64,000 nucleotides of DNA from Eutypella sp. D-1 (GCA_023313575.1 JAJTTP010000006.1:1240001-1304000); one strand, 5' to 3'. Counted from the stretch's first letter, positions 24,125 to 37,068 are shown. The notes: a model not told the origin generated them from the sequence alone. Made by a program: numbers and translations.

Positions 24125-24940
24125 ATGGATCTTGTCTCGAGCATTCGCAAGAGCGGGTCGCGCGGCGGCGTTAATTTTAACTGGGAAGACGTCGCCACCT
24201 CCAACCACCGCGAAAACTATCTCGGTCACAGCCTGAAGGCCCCCGTGGGTCGCTGGGCAAAAGGAAAAGACCTCACATGGTACGCGAGGGGCGATGGGGA
24301 CGAGGACGGGAATGGCGCAGGCCCATCCAACGAGACAGCGGAAGAGAGGGAGGCGCGCGAGCGCAAGGAGGAGATCAAGAAGGTCAAGGAGATGGAAGAG
24401 GAGGCCCTAGCCCGTGCCCTTGGCCTACCCGTCGCGCCCAAGAATACTACCGGTGCGAATTCCATCGATGTCGGCCGGGGTCGAGGCGCCGCCCACCACC
24501 ACACCGGACCTATCGCGCCAGAGCCGAACGAGAAAACCAGAGAGGAGAAAAACCGAGACGAGAGGAGGAAATCGCGGCGCCACGATGACCCCGAGAGACG
24601 GCATAGGAGGAGGCACAGGAGCAGAAGTCGGAGCCGGGACGGAGGCGGACGACGCGATAGGTCGCCGAGGAGGAGAGAGGAGGGGGGCCGCGGTCACCGC
24701 TCCCGAGATGATACGGGCGACCGGAGGAATAGGGGCGACTATCGCGGCGATCAAGAGGACGACGGCGCGCGCCGGAGGAAAAGCCACCGACACGAGCGGA
24801 GTCGCAGTCGCAGCCCCGGCCGGCATGACTCGAGGCGGGAAGACAAGGAGAAGCGCCGTCCGAGGTCACGCGACAACAGGCAGCGGAGCAGGAGCCCGAC
24901 GCACCGCCGTCACAGGAGCACATCGAGGGATCGCTATTAA
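24125..24940 (+). CDS. MMTAG-domain, RS/RD-rich nuclear protein (C1orf35/MMTAG2-like)
   Basis: A single-exon gene of 271 residues. The N-terminal 80 residues match the MMtag domain pattern: GVNFNWEDVATSNHRENYLG followed by PVGRWAKGKDLTWYA. This domain is found in an otherwise poorly described eukaryotic family. A charged coiled-coil-like segment (EEREARERKEEIKKVKEMEE) follows, and the C-terminal half is almost entirely Arg/Ser/Asp/His repeats such as RSRSRSRDG, typical of splicing-related SR-like proteins. A role in RNA processing is an inference from composition. The start ATG follows an AT-rich leader. Confidence 0.82.
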   Translation: MDLVSSIRKSGSRGGVNFNWEDVATSNHRENYLGHSLKAPVGRWAKGKDLTWYARGDGDEDGNGAGPSNETAEEREARERKEEIKKVKEMEEEALARALGLPVAPKNTTGANSIDVGRGRGAAHHHTGPIAPEPNEKTREEKNRDERRKSRRHDDPERRHRRRHRSRSRSRDGGGRRDRSPRRREEGGRGHRSRDDTGDRRNRGDYRGDQEDDGARRRKSHRHERSRSRSPGRHDSRREDKEKRRPRSRDNRQRSRSPTHRRHRSTSRDRY

Positions 24941-26336
24941 ATTCGTCATTCCTAGCATGTTAAATTTTATGGTTATCATGATAGTCCATTTCTCTCCTAT
25001 CGGTTCACACAAGAAAGTTACGATGGTATAGCCGTTCTCCCTCCCACTATGTGAGACGGGCCTCTGTGAGCGCCGTGTCCCTACTCGAATCCTTACCTAG
25101 TGTCAGATGCCAGCTTAGTAGAGATGACGCAACTTTGTATTTCACGGAAAGGGTTAAGAAGGTATTCTGACCCGGGACCTATTCTACTCAGGTCCAAGGT
25201 GGCATCTTACTCCAGGCATGTGAGTAGCTACCAACCACACTAGACCTTACGTTAGCGGGGCAGTCTAGGCAAATCTTAGCAAGGCCTATATCTGTCTGTA
25301 GCTTCCGGATTTAGCGGAGTTGAGTAGCATAGAAGCCGTTAACTGCTCACCCAGGTACAATTAGACGTTGCCTCTTATGCTCGCTGTTTTTATAACTGCT
25401 TCCGTATCAAGATTGTAAAGGGTCGATAAATCGGTTAGGCCAGTATGTACACATCAGGTAGGCAAACAATTGAGTGCGGTACTGCCGGTGGTGTAGGTAC
25501 CTGGGGTGCATCTTACAAGGGAATATACAAGTACCGATCTTCAGGGGGCTCTGTTTTTCAACAATAGGTAGATGTTTACTTAGATTGCCACTTAGGCAGG
25601 TACCTGTTTGCCTGTTAGGTAACTAACATGAACCTATCAACATTGAAGGTAAGAGAATCAAACCCTTATCCTAACTAAAAAGGTGCAAGGTACGAGTACA
25701 CGTACATCATCAGCAGGTACATCCTAGGTGGGATGCGAAACGTGGGGTGTTCGAAGTAGTTAGTCCATTATTCGGGTCCGCGTACCGAAGTTTGCTGCCT
25801 TCAAGTACAATCGGACCTCGGGGTGTATTTACATTTACATACCTGTATGTACCTAAATACGGTATTGTCTTGCTGTTTATCTTGTATACCTCATAAACGT
25901 ATTGTCTACACCATCTGACCATGTACATGTAAACTTTAATAATCCAAGGCATTCAAAGGATTGCATTTTCTCTTCGAGCGATTTCTTCTTTTCCTAATAC
26001 TTTCTTTTCAAGAGTAATCAATAGACTCTACTCTCTACACGATCGCAGTAGATATTTCCTGTCTTCTACCTTCCTTGTATAAATATACCAGATATACCTA
26101 GTACTTACAACGCCAACCTCAGCTTGCATGCTTACCTAGGTATCTACAGATACAGGCAGGTCAGACTTACAATGAAACTTACCCGCCCCAACATTCGTTC
26201 GCCACCGTTATAGATATAACCAACGAGGACAGCCATTAAATAATATATTTACTGGCTGTTCCACTCAATTCTAACTTTGTGTACGAACGGACACCTATCC
26301 GATCACAAGGCCACACCGCCACTACTGATAGCAATT
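24941..26336. other. Long intergenic region rich in TAGGTAC-type motifs
   Basis: About 1.4 kb without a credible gene. It contains numerous copies of TAGGTAC, GGTACCT and related sequences (for example near 25494, 25597, 25712 and 26085), plus an exact TACCTAGGTA at 26133–26142. It must include the promoter of the following sacsin-like gene. Short frames on the minus strand near 25710–25952 have no support. Confidence 0.5.
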
Positions 26337-29300
26337 ATGGATTACGGACGCCTACGCGCCGCTGCCCTGCGCGATGGCGAGGACGAAGAAGCTGTCACGG
26401 TCGATACTCGAGCTCTTATAGACAAAGTCCTTGCTAGATATTCTGGAGAGTGGACGACACTACGAGAACTGATCCAGAATGCCGCTGACGCACAAGCGAC
26501 TACTGTCAAGATCAAATGGGAGACTTTACCCTCCGTTCACGTACCTTCACCTGCGACGACAGACCCCTCCGAGACTCTGAAACATGTCCTTACCAACCAT
26601 ACGCTTCGACGACTCGTCGTTCAGAACAATGGCCAGCCATTCACTAAGACTGACTGGGGCCGGTTGAAGAGGATAGCCGAGGGAAATCCGGACGAGACCA
26701 AGATTGGTGCCTTCGGTGTGGGTTTCTACAGTGTTTTCGCAGACTGCGAAGAACCTTTCGTCAGCTCGGGATCTGAGGCCATGGCATTTTACTGGAAGGG
26801 GAATGCCCTATTTACGAGGAGGTTACAGCTTCCCGCTGACCAGTGCACTTCTGACACTGCCTTCGTTTTGGATTACCGAAATTCAACCACGACTTTGCCC
26901 AACCTATTATCCGTGGGTCAGTTTCTGGCAACCAGTTTGACCTTCGTCGCCCTGGAGCATATTGAGTTCTGGATAGACGACTACAAGATCCTCTCACTTC
27001 ACAAGAAATCCAGTCCCAGTGCACAGGTCACCTTATCACGGGATATGGAGACGACTACGAAGGAGCGCATTATGAAGATCCAGAGCGTCGAACGCGCTAG
27101 CGCTCAGATTGATGCTTCCTATATGAGTGCCATTGGTTGGAAGCCCCAGGCCACTGCCGTTACTAAAGCCAATGAGTCTTACGGCATGAGTGGTAGCACA
27201 GATATGCCATCGCTAAGAAGTTTCTTCTCGCGACTGACTGCCGGGTCTGCGTCGTCCAAAAGCGCCAAGGTAGCGAAAGAAGAAAAGGCCGCCCAGGAGG
27301 CGATCTCTGAAGATATCACTGCCGTGTCAACCTCGAGTATATTCCTCAGAGTCACCACTGCCTCTATCAAAACCTCGGTTGCCCAGAGCTTTGCGGCGGA
27401 ACTGGAAAGAGCGACCAAAAAGCCCCCTCCAAAAGTCACCAAGCTTTCCATCCTAACATCTTCGTACGACGAAGCACAGGCTTCCGAAAAGTCTGGAAGT
27501 TCGGATGCCGTATCGAAGGCCATTGATGTGTTTGCTTCAGTCCTTCCTACCAAGAAACCCGGCGGTCGCATATTCATCGGTTTCCCGACCACCCAGACCA
27601 CCGGTGCCGGTATGCACATATCGGCTCCCTCGGTCATTCCGACTGTTGAACGAGAGGCCATCGACCTGAATGCGCGATGGGTCAGGACGTGGAATATCGA
27701 GATGCTGCGGGCTGCTGGCATCATGACTCGCATTGCTTTCTGTCATGAAATGGAACAACTGCATGAAAAGGTCACTCGTTCTGCTGAGAAGGCCGGCGCC
27801 GGTATCGCCGCGAAGGATGTCGCTCAGTACATGCCTGAAGCGAAGCATATCTTGGATGCTTTCTCATTTGGTGACTCGACTCCGAGCAGCCACGTTTCGG
27901 AGATTATCGAGGAAGCCTTCTGGCTGTCTTACAAAAAACCTTTTATCGAGGTGTACAGCAGTCGAGGCGTGCTGCCTAGTACCAAAGTCCGCCTCGATTC
28001 TGGAGAGCTGGCTAAATTCGTCAGCGGGATACCCATTGTTCCGCCTGAACTGAAAGAGACCGATTTTGTACAAAAATTGATCCATTTTGAGATGTTGACC
28101 AGTATAACGGTTGAAGACGTGAGAGATGAGCTAGGCGGAAAGCCCCTTAACAAGGAACAGCTTGTCCATTTCATACAATGGGCCGCGAAAAAAGCGGCTT
28201 CTGGAGAACTTACCCCCACCAGTCGGGCGAGTCTTCTCGATGTTGCAATAGCTATTATCTCTGAAGATGGCGGCGCCCAAGGAGACATAATCGCGCTCGG
28301 CAATATTAGGAACTACCTGAGCCCGAACAAGATTCCCACTGGGCTGCCTATCCCCCCAACAACCATCCCTTTCGAATTTACGAGTAAATGTGCTTCCAAA
28401 GAATTGCAGGCTTTGGGATGGGATGCTCTGGAAATTGTCCCTTGGCTGCGGTTTCTGATTGACACGGGATCTCGAAGGTCGGAGGAACAGAATCTAACAA
28501 AGTCGCCTAAGTTTGCGCTACAGGTTCTCACCGTTCTGTCTAAGAATTGGGAGAACTTGAGTCAGAGCTCCAAGAATACTGTTATCAGTACACTTCAATC
28601 TCATCCTGTGCTGCCGACCAAATTGGGTATGCGGAAGCCTACGGAATCCTTCTTCCCTTCTGTCAAGTTGTTCGACGACCTACCAACTATCGAAGGCTGT
28701 TCATCACTTAAGGACAGGTTCCTAACTGCGATTGGTGTGCGGAAGACTCTTGATTTGGACACCATCTTCAAGCGCCTTCTCAGTCCTTCAGCTGAGGATC
28801 AAGGGGCGAAGTCGAAATGGAGTCATGTTGAACTTATCAAGTATCTGGCTTCCGTGCGCTCCGATATTCCTAGCGATGATCTGAGGAAACTCAAGGAATC
28901 CCGGATCTGCCCAGCAGACGTAGGGACTGCAGGTCAAACACCCAGCCAAGGCGCTTCCCAGCTCTACAAGGTTTCGGAACTATTCGAGCCAAAAGCCGCG
29001 CTTCGGAGTCTCAACGTACGGCTTCTTCAATGGCCAGCTGGAGGACTACGACCAGGTTCACCAGAAGGACGGTTCTTATCATTCTTGGGCTTGAGACCGT
29101 ACCCGTCTGTCCCGGAGCTCGTCGAGATGATGGCTTCCTCTGACACGCAACTGCGGAACGAGGCTATGAACTACTTCATCGCTTACCATCACACGAACGG
29201 CTATGCGACATTCAACATTGCAGCAACCGACAAGGCATTCCTCCCTCTGCAAGGAAATCCGAAACAACTTGTTTCCCCGTCGGCATGTTTCACAAACGAG

Positions 29301-31840
29301 TCAGCCTCCGTCCTGGAATTCAATATTCTCAAGAGAGAGCTCCATACACATGCCAACAAGTTCGGCGTCGTCACAGACCCGCCCATCGTGGAATGTGTCA
29401 ATCGCCTACTCAGGAAGCCCCCATCGAACCAACGAGAAGCAATAACTCTATTCGAGTACTTCGCGACTCGCATGAACGAACTCGGAGATAGCGTCATCAC
29501 CAAGCTTCGCGATGCGCCTATTGTGCCAGTTTCTAGAGCAAAACAATCATCAAAGGGCCCTAGCAGCGAGTCAGCCAGTTATGTCCATCTAACCCCACGC
29601 CAGTGCTACTTGGGCACCTCGATGTTATATGGTGATTTCTTCGACTTTGTCGATTTCGGGTCCGCTGCCAATGCTTTCCTCTTTAGGTGTGGGTCAAAGA
29701 CCGAACCCACGAAACTAGAGATTGCCCATCGTGCAGCAGACGAGCCAGCCAAGCTTCTGAGTGCTCTTCAAAGCTCAGAGAAATACTTGAATCTTCTACG
29801 AACCCTGGCGGAAGACGTATCGATTCTCAAAAAGGATAAGGACCTCTGGAGGAAGATGAAGGCGTCACCGTTCCTCCTTGCCTTCAAGGAGATCAGCGCC
29901 AAGGGCAAGGATGCCGATGCTGAGGAAGATGAGGCGCCGATCAGACACTATCAGCTCGCAGCGCCTCAGCAGATTGTTATTCTCGATGATTATATTAGCT
30001 ATCGCTTATTCAAGGAGCATCTCATATGCGCGCCGGAGGAAGATATTCTGGAGACATTTTACATGGCTCTTGGTTCACCAACTCTCGCCAATACGATTCA
30101 TGAGGACCTCAGGATTGGCCCGCACACTTCGAAGCAAGAAGGCGCCGAGGGGCTTCGAAAACATGTTCTGGAGCGTTCAAAGCTCTTTATTCATGAGTAT
30201 TCAAGAACGTCGCGGGATGCCATCAAGCACGATGCCAAATGGTTGGAAAAGAACCTCGCCGTTCTGGTCGTACGGTCAGTGGCCCTCCGCCGTTCCCTTC
30301 GCGGTCATGGTCAACAGACGCACACTGAGAAACGGTCCGCGGCAAGTTCAAAGGCCCAGAGTGGATGGGTCCTATACGTAGCATCAGAGAACTCACGCCC
30401 GGATATGTATCAAGTCGGCCAAGCCGTGTGCCAACTCATCCTCAACCGGCCTAGTCAGCAGGCTTACTTCTTCTTCGAGCCGTTCCTCAAGCTCGACCTA
30501 CTGGACTTGCGAGCTCGCGGCTACAACGTTGATCGCATTCTCAGGGCTAAGGCCGCCGAGGCTAGGATCGCGGAGGAAGAGAGACGCAAGGCGTTGGATG
30601 CCGAGCAGGCCCGCATCAGGGAGAGGGAGCAGGAGTTCAGACAACATACTCAAGCTGCTCCTGCTGGTGCCCCTGAGACTGCTGCGGCTGCGGCTGCATC
30701 CAGGGAGCTCACACGGACACCGCCTTCGCGCATGCCCGGCACGTTCGGCTCGCCAGATGACGGCCACTCACCGCCCGAACGGCACCCGAGTCTCCCCGAG
30801 CCGCGTCTACACAAACCAAAAACTGGCGGTGGCCTCTTCGCCAATTTTACCCGGCGGTTATTCGATCCGTTTGACACTCCGGAGGACCGGCGACCGGATC
30901 CAAGGGATCCATCACACTCGGAGCCGGTCAGACTCCCGCCCGCGGAATCGTCGGGGACGAGGTCCGAGCAGGACAGCAGCAAGGTTACGAACCCTGCGGT
31001 GATCCAGCAGAACCTTCTCAACGCGATCCAAGCGACGCAGTCGCACGACTCGTCGCAGCTGTTCGCGCCGCCGACGACGCAAGAGGTCAAGGAGGAGTCC
31101 GACTACTGCGACAACAACGCGAGCCACGACCTGGACTTCGCGGCGGACACGTCGAACGGCATGCGCGTGTTCGTCTCGCGGCCCGATGGAATCGACGTCG
31201 GCCGCTTCCTGTCGAACAATCATCGCCTGCTCAACTCGTTCGCGGCCCTGCTACGCGAGCTCGCCGACGTCTACGCCCTGCCCCCCACCGCACTGCACAT
31301 CTTCTACAACGAGACGGGCAGCGCCATCGCCTTTAACCGCGCCGGCAGCCTCTTCTGCAACTTCCGCTTCTTCCTCCAGCTACACGCGCAGTACTTCGCT
31401 GCCACCGCCGCCGACGCCGGCAATGCGAACGGCAACGCCGAGAGGCGCGCCGACGCCGCCGTCTGGTGGTGGGTCGTCCTCGCTCACGAGCTCGCCCACA
31501 ATCTCGTCAAGCCGCACAATGCGCAGCATAGCTTCTACACGTAAGTGTGCCCCCCATCTTTTCTCTGAACGAACCACCCCTTACACACCTGCTCCCCCTC
31601 GGACTTCTTCAGACGACGTACTAACCATTGTTCCATAGCGAGTCCTTCATCCAGCAGTACTACGGGAGGATGATGAGGACAGTGAACCAGATTGCCGCCC
31701 CCGCCGCGGCGGTCCCGGCTACTACTCTTTTGTCATCATCATCGACGGTGCAGGCTCAAACTCAGGGCCAGGCTCACGGGGTGATGTCCCGACAGCCGGC
31801 GCCCGTTCCCTCGGAGGCACCGCCTCCCTACTGGGCATGA
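26337..31840 (+). CDS. Sacsin/NO VEIN-type GHKL ATPase (DUF3684 family) with C-terminal HExxH motif
   Basis: Two exons, 26337–31540 and 31639–31840, give 1801 residues. The ATG at 26337 is preferred; the open frame extends upstream only through non-ATG codons. The N-terminus is a Hsp90-like (GHKL) ATP-binding fold: LRELIQNAADA near residue 41 supplies the Glu/Asn of the N box, and IGAFGVGFYSVF near 123 is a G-rich lid motif. Such domains occur in sacsin and in the fungal DUF3684 family, thought to be chaperone-like. A charged helical stretch and a disordered Ser/Pro/Ala region follow (about 1400–1600). Near the end, WWWVVLAHELAHNLVKPH (about 1711–1727) contains HExxH followed by a third His at the spacing of metzincin zinc proteases, with Val where Gly is usual. 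The join HSFYT–ESFIQQYY across the intron keeps the frame. Function and substrate are unknown. Confidence 0.85.
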
Positions 31841-33155
31841 TTGGGGTGGGCCACCAGCCGGTATAGACTCACGTGTTCCCCCGTAATTACATATAGGCAT
31901 GTAAGCCACTCTGGCGTAAAAGAGGCGTCTGGGGTGGGCATTTTTTAGTGTTGGTTGGCGCCGGTGTTTTCTGTTACTATAGATGAAGGGTTTGCTTACT
32001 GGTTGCTTTGTCCTGTTTATGAATCAAGATGAGTTATGGGAATGAAAACATGTGCGTTCGTTCAGTTTTGATTTCTGGTTTTTATACATATACATAGCAA
32101 TTGTGGATGGTATGGCATGCACATGCATTTGCACGACACGGGGCATAATGTGTGGTGCTTGGTTGCGACAGAGGACCTGCTGGGTAACTGGATAGAGATC
32201 CCTTGTACAAAGGCATATATAGAGTTGATGACGATCCGTGCTCAGGCACGCAAGTCAATATCGCGTATACTTAGTAACAAGAACAGGATCCTAGTAGTAT
32301 GAACTACGCCTCCTTTTCACTTTACTCGGGCTGTTCTTATTTCAAAATTACACATCACTGGCCCCCAGGTACCAAGGTACCTTTAGCGAGAGGGAACTTT
32401 CGTATCAAGATCTCAGTGTGGGTCAGGAGTGGGCCATCCCGCCGTTGGGTACGCTTAGTCGGTAGTAAGGTTGCACCGCAGCTCGGAGACATTCGCATGT
32501 CTTGAGGAACCCAGCGACCAACATTGCTGAGTCTTACAACCATAGATGAGGCATGTGAAATTGTATGACATGCATCACATGTATTGGCTATACACTTTTA
32601 AACCTGGTATCGTGAAGAGATGTCTTTTAGAGACGAATTTGAGGGGTTATTTATTAGTCATTTAAACGGCCTCGCATTACATACTGACATCAAGTTAATT
32701 ATACAATTGGGCACTGTAAAGTGGTCTTGGCGGGTTTTAACTGCTAAAAGGGGTAAAAAGGGTCGGTCGGCCGGTCGGTTCGGATCGCTTACCGGGCTCC
32801 CGGGCCATCGGGCTACCCCCAGGTGGCTTACCAATCGAATTAATTGCTTTCAGAAATATGGTTGGAATGATGATTCACGACTGGCCTATCTACCAGGTCT
32901 GCACACCCGTAGATAAGTTATTCATTCCGGACCGGACCTCAGTTTATCTCTTCTTTTTTCATCATTTTACACCAGTCTCACTCCCCCCACGTTGTTCTTT
33001 ATTTCTCCCTGAGTCTTATCAATGGCATCATCGGTAATAATTCCAAAACTGAGGACCCGTAGCTTCACATTAGATCCCCATCAGCACGTAGATTCTATCC
33101 AGTCGGGTTTCAGGGTCTGGGGTGGATAAATTTGGCGGTTCATCATCATTCTGTC
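31841..33155. other. Intergenic region between the sacsin-like and MFS genes
   Basis: About 1.3 kb. No frame longer than about 100 codons shows family features. A short GC-rich run (GGTCGGTCGGCCGGTCGGTTC, near 32761–32781) and a following CCGGGCTCCCGGGCC hairpin-like sequence stand out from an AT-rich background. They may be a decayed repeat, but no element ends could be defined. Confidence 0.4.
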
Positions 33156-35360
33156 ATGAGAGAAGACGCGGACCCGACCTCCGCGACGGAGGCGACGCCA
33201 CTTATCCGGTCCGAAGCGGGCCCTGCAAGCGGCCGAACTTCATCGAGCGCCGAGATCTACCGGGATGTCGAGGGTGCGGACGGTGCCAGGGACGACGACG
33301 GCGACGAGCCGCCCGATGAACCGAACCAGAAAGTCGGCCGCGGCCGCGCCCTCGCCATCGTGCTGAGCGTCTATGTCCTTATCTTTCTACAGGGTAGGTA
33401 CCGCTGACGATGTCATTGTCTTATTGCCGCTGTGGTGGACGAGGTCGCGGTTCCAAGCAGTGACCTCCTACTTTTATGTCGAGTGAGTCGTGGTGGCTAA
33501 TTGGATCCCGTATCTGAAGCTAGTAACATGAGCGGCATGACGATGGCGCAGAGCGTCATCGCCGCTGAGCTCGACGCCTACGAGGACGCGTCCTGGTTCA
33601 CTTCGTCGTTCCTCATCGCCGTCTCTAGCTGCGCGCCGCTCGCTGGTCGCTTGGCTTCCATCTTCTCACCCAGGCCGATAGTGATCGTGGCGTCTATGTA
33701 AGTCAAGCCCTCGGACCTTTTTTTTTTTTTCTCTCTCCGACTTCTTTCCTCGGTCCGAGAACAAGAGAGCGTGATAGCTAATATTAGTTTGCACCATCCA
33801 GTCTGTTTGCAGCCGGAAGCGTTGTCTCCTCGCAAGCGCATTCATTTGCCGTATTCATTCTCGGGCGCGTTATCGCCGGTGTTGGAGCTGCCTCCCTCAG
33901 TACGTCATCCTTCGCATACTCCTCCTTAAGGCGGTCTAAACGAAACGCCGTGACTGTTTCCGGCGTATAACCATTACTGACTCTATCCTGGGAAGTGGTG
34001 CTTGCTATCATCCTCGTTCTCGAATTGACAACCAAGAGGCGGCGGGGTGTTTTCATCGGTTTGATAAATGCTGGCTTTACTACCGGCGTCAGTCTCGGTG
34101 CCGTAGTTTTCGGCGCTTTGATCGCCTCAACCGGCTGGGTAAGTGGGCCTATATATGACTATAGAGTCGAGATAACGTTCTGCTACTAATACTGGTATTC
34201 GTAAACAGAGAGCGCTTTTCTACGTCCAAGCGCCAATCAGTGTGGTGGGTGGACTTGGTGTATACTTCAGCATTCCCGAGTCCTTCACATCGGGGCAGGG
34301 TGTAGACAAAAGCCGGTCAATAAGCGAGAAGCTGAGAGACATCGACTACTTTGGAGCTATCCTGATGGTACGCACAGCCCGAACAAAATCCTTGTTTAAA
34401 AATAACTAATTCGGACCGCAGACTGGCACTATTGTGCTCTTCCTCTACGGCCTCTCGGAGAACATTAAGGCTCTCCCGCTCGTGCTATCCCTTGTGGCAC
34501 TCGCCTCCTTCATCCTTTTCGAGTACAAGGTTGCCGCCGACCCGATCGTGCCGCTTGCTGTACTTGGCAGTCGAGGCGCTCTTTTGTCCTGCGTAGGACA
34601 GCTGGGGCTCATGGCGGCTCGTTGGACAGTGCTATTCTACACACCAATCACGGCGTTGGCGGTATGGGGGTTCAATCCCGCAGCCGCGGGAAGTATTCTA
34701 GTGCCCACGAACCTGGGATTCGGCCTAGGTGGTCTCCTCGTCGGTTGGTTACACGTGCGGCGCGCCGGCAGTTTCTACCTCTCCTGCTTAGCGTCGATCG
34801 TGCTCTTTACCTGTAGCCTGCTTGCACTCGCCTTCGCCACCGCGGTCGACACCAACTTTCCCCTCTACGTCTTCATTGTCTTCCTCAATGGCTTCTTCAC
34901 CGGTGCCGCCCTCAACTACACCCTCGCCCACGTCTTACACCTCACCCTTCCGCGCACCCACTACATGGCCACCAGCCTTGTCGGCACCTTCCGCGGCTTC
35001 GCTGGCAGCTTCGGCAGTGCCATCGGCGGCGGTATCTTCGCGCGCACGCTGAGGCGGAGCCTTGAGGATGGCTTCCGTGCCGTGGACGGCGGCAACGACG
35101 CGGACGGCCGCCGCGCTGCCCTCATCAGGCAGTTGCTCGGGAGCCCTGCCCTCGTGTACGGCGGCGACCTCACCGCTAAAGAGCAGGAAGTAGCGGTACA
35201 GGGATATGCTCACGCTACCAGAGTGCTATTTCTGGCTGCCGTTGCTCTGTCGGTTGTCATATTTGTTGTACAGGCGGGTACCGGTTGGAAGACTCCCATC
35301 GACGATGAGCTCGCTGAGAATTTAGCCTCTAACTCTGATCGTGAGGATGAGGAAAGGTGA
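33156..35360 (+). CDS. MFS transporter, DHA2/vacuolar amino-acid (VBA/Fnx) type, about 14 TM
   Basis: Six exons are inferred: 33156–33393, 33520–33697, 33802–33899, 33996–34138, 34209–34367 and 34422–35360. All phases agree and they give 584 residues. The soluble N-terminus contains EATPLIRSE, a dileucine-like signal often found in vacuolar MFS proteins. The membrane part starts with ALAIVLSVYVLIFLQ, and WFTSSFLIAVSSCAPLAGRL and LGRVIAGVGAAS correspond to conserved loop 2/TM4 regions of drug:H+ antiporters of the 14-spanner family. Members export drugs or move basic amino acids into the vacuole; substrate and direction cannot be decided here. It has no functional neighbours. Confidence 0.85.
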
Positions 35361-37068
35361 TATATGGTGCCAGAACACATTCTTGTTTAAGCGTATTAGA
35401 CTCATAGATCTATGCTTTGCTATGATGCAGTATGGTGCAACTTAGAATTTTAGCAAAAATATATATACCATGTTCACTTTCTTTAAACCTAGATCAATTA
35501 CGGTAATGCGGCGACCTCCCTTCCGTCATAGCATCCTTTCGGCTACACCTCGGGGTTCCTTATGGTCGTCGCTTATGGTGATACCACCTTACGGAGTACA
35601 GAAAGAACATACGCCTTAGCTGAAGATGAGCCTGCTGACACATTGTTTCAGGCCGGTGTACGTAAGCAGCCCATTTGCCAAGCTACTGGCCAGTTTGTAC
35701 AAGGCTGCCTTGCTACTACGTCAGGGGCTGGCTCGCCTTCCGAGTACAATTCTACCTACACAGGCCTACCGTATTACTGTCATATAGTGATGGACTTAAA
35801 TATAAGGCTAGGGAATACCCACCCATCGATTTTTACCCACCGGGTATCCATGGGTATCTTGGCATTTAAAAAATTACCCACCGGGTACCCGTGGGTAAAA
35901 TTTTAGGGGAATGGGTACCCGCTAGTTACTCATTAAAAACGCCGGGTAATGATGGGTTACCCACGGGTACCCGTTCCCTAGCCTTACTTAAATACTAGTA
36001 TGTAAATAAGATATATTGTGTTATGGTCGCATTCTGCCTTGCAATCGGCCTGAATGCCAATTCATATGTTAAATGTGCTTGCCCATGACGTATCACTGAA
36101 TGCTGACAGGCCATGACTGCCAATGTGACCCGTCAGGGGCACGTATGCCTAGCATGTGCGACAAAAGCTTGGCAGCATATCACAGCCTCCCTCTCTGCGA
36201 CTTCCTCGCGGTGACCTCGGTGTTGGCGACGAGCCTTGCCAACCTGCAGTAATTTAAGGGATTGTTTGGTGCCGTGACTGTTGGAATCAGTGTTTTATCC
36301 GACCAAGCCTATTGCATATAGAGAAGCTCGTAGAGCAGTGAAATAGAAGAGGATGATACCTGATATATTACAGTTGCTATTTAGCCCAAAGTAGTACGCA
36401 AGCTTTCTTTTCCAGTGATTACAGCAAGGGGTGCAGCGGGCGGTCAGTAGTTCAAATTCCATTGCATTATCCCGTCAATGATGTGTAGCCATGATTCAGA
36501 ATGAGCCGAGAACAGTACAAGTTTGTCACGTCCAAACGTGTCCATTTTGGGCAATCTATGGCAGCCCTCTGGGAGGGGCAATGATAGAAGAATAAATACT
36601 CTACTAGATGACCTGGTACCTTATTAATAGGTCATACGAGCACCATATAGGGCCCTATGGAGCGGCATAGGGCCAAGTCCCAAAAGGGGGGGTTATCCGG
36701 TCCGTGTCCTCGCCGCGACAAATTTTCTATCAAGCACCAGCTCGTAAGCAACCAGGACACAATCTTATAATAAATTATTAAAATAGCTATCAAGCATTTC
36801 CAAGCTCAATAATAATAGCCACAATAGCTCAATATCAACTGGGGTGAATTACGCAAACTGATAATAGTTTAAAATGCTTCAAGATTACTGCGAGAACATG
36901 GTCTTCCACCTGTCGAAGAATAGCTACAATTCACTTTTCAAACAGACAACGCCGGTGACTCATTCCTCCAAATATGGTTATAATTGATCAAACGAATCCA
37001 TGAGTGAGTGGCTTTGGCAGAAGAAGTGCTAGCATTCGTTATGAATGAGGGTAGCTCAAAGGCTGTCA
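35361..37068. other. Gene-poor, AT-rich intergenic region containing a MITE
   Basis: 1.7 kb without genes, AT-rich compared with flanking housekeeping DNA. It contains the hAT-type MITE at 35803–35986. A 12-bp perfect palindrome ATAGGGCCCTAT lies within 36643–36660. Nothing else is supported. Confidence 0.5.
35803..35986. mobile_element. hAT-type MITE, 184 bp, with 13-bp TIRs and 8-bp target site duplication
   Basis: The element starts TAAGGCTAGGGAA and ends with its exact reverse complement TTCCCTAGCCTTA (13 bp, no mismatch). The 8 bases before it (35795–35802) and after it (35987–35994) are both CTTAAATA. An 8-bp duplication and ends fitting the YARNG pattern are the marks of the hAT superfamily. 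The interior is non-coding and largely built of short inverted copies of GGGTACCCGTGGGTA-like sequence, so the whole element could fold into a hairpin. With no transposase it must be mobilised by a hAT element elsewhere. Perfect ends and duplication suggest recent insertion. Confidence 0.85.

Noticed and set aside
24414..25031. 205-codon overlapping plus-strand frame in the MMTAG gene
   Set aside because: Low-complexity Arg/Thr/Ala shadow of the RS-rich region in another frame; the domain is in the annotated frame.
32740..32830. GGTCGGTC… and CCGGGCTCCCGGGCC run as a possible second MITE
   Set aside because: No terminal inverted repeats or target duplication could be found around it.
36643..36660. 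Palindrome containing ATAGGGCCCTAT
   Set aside because: A single short palindrome in AT-rich spacer without repeats or gene context; chance is likely.
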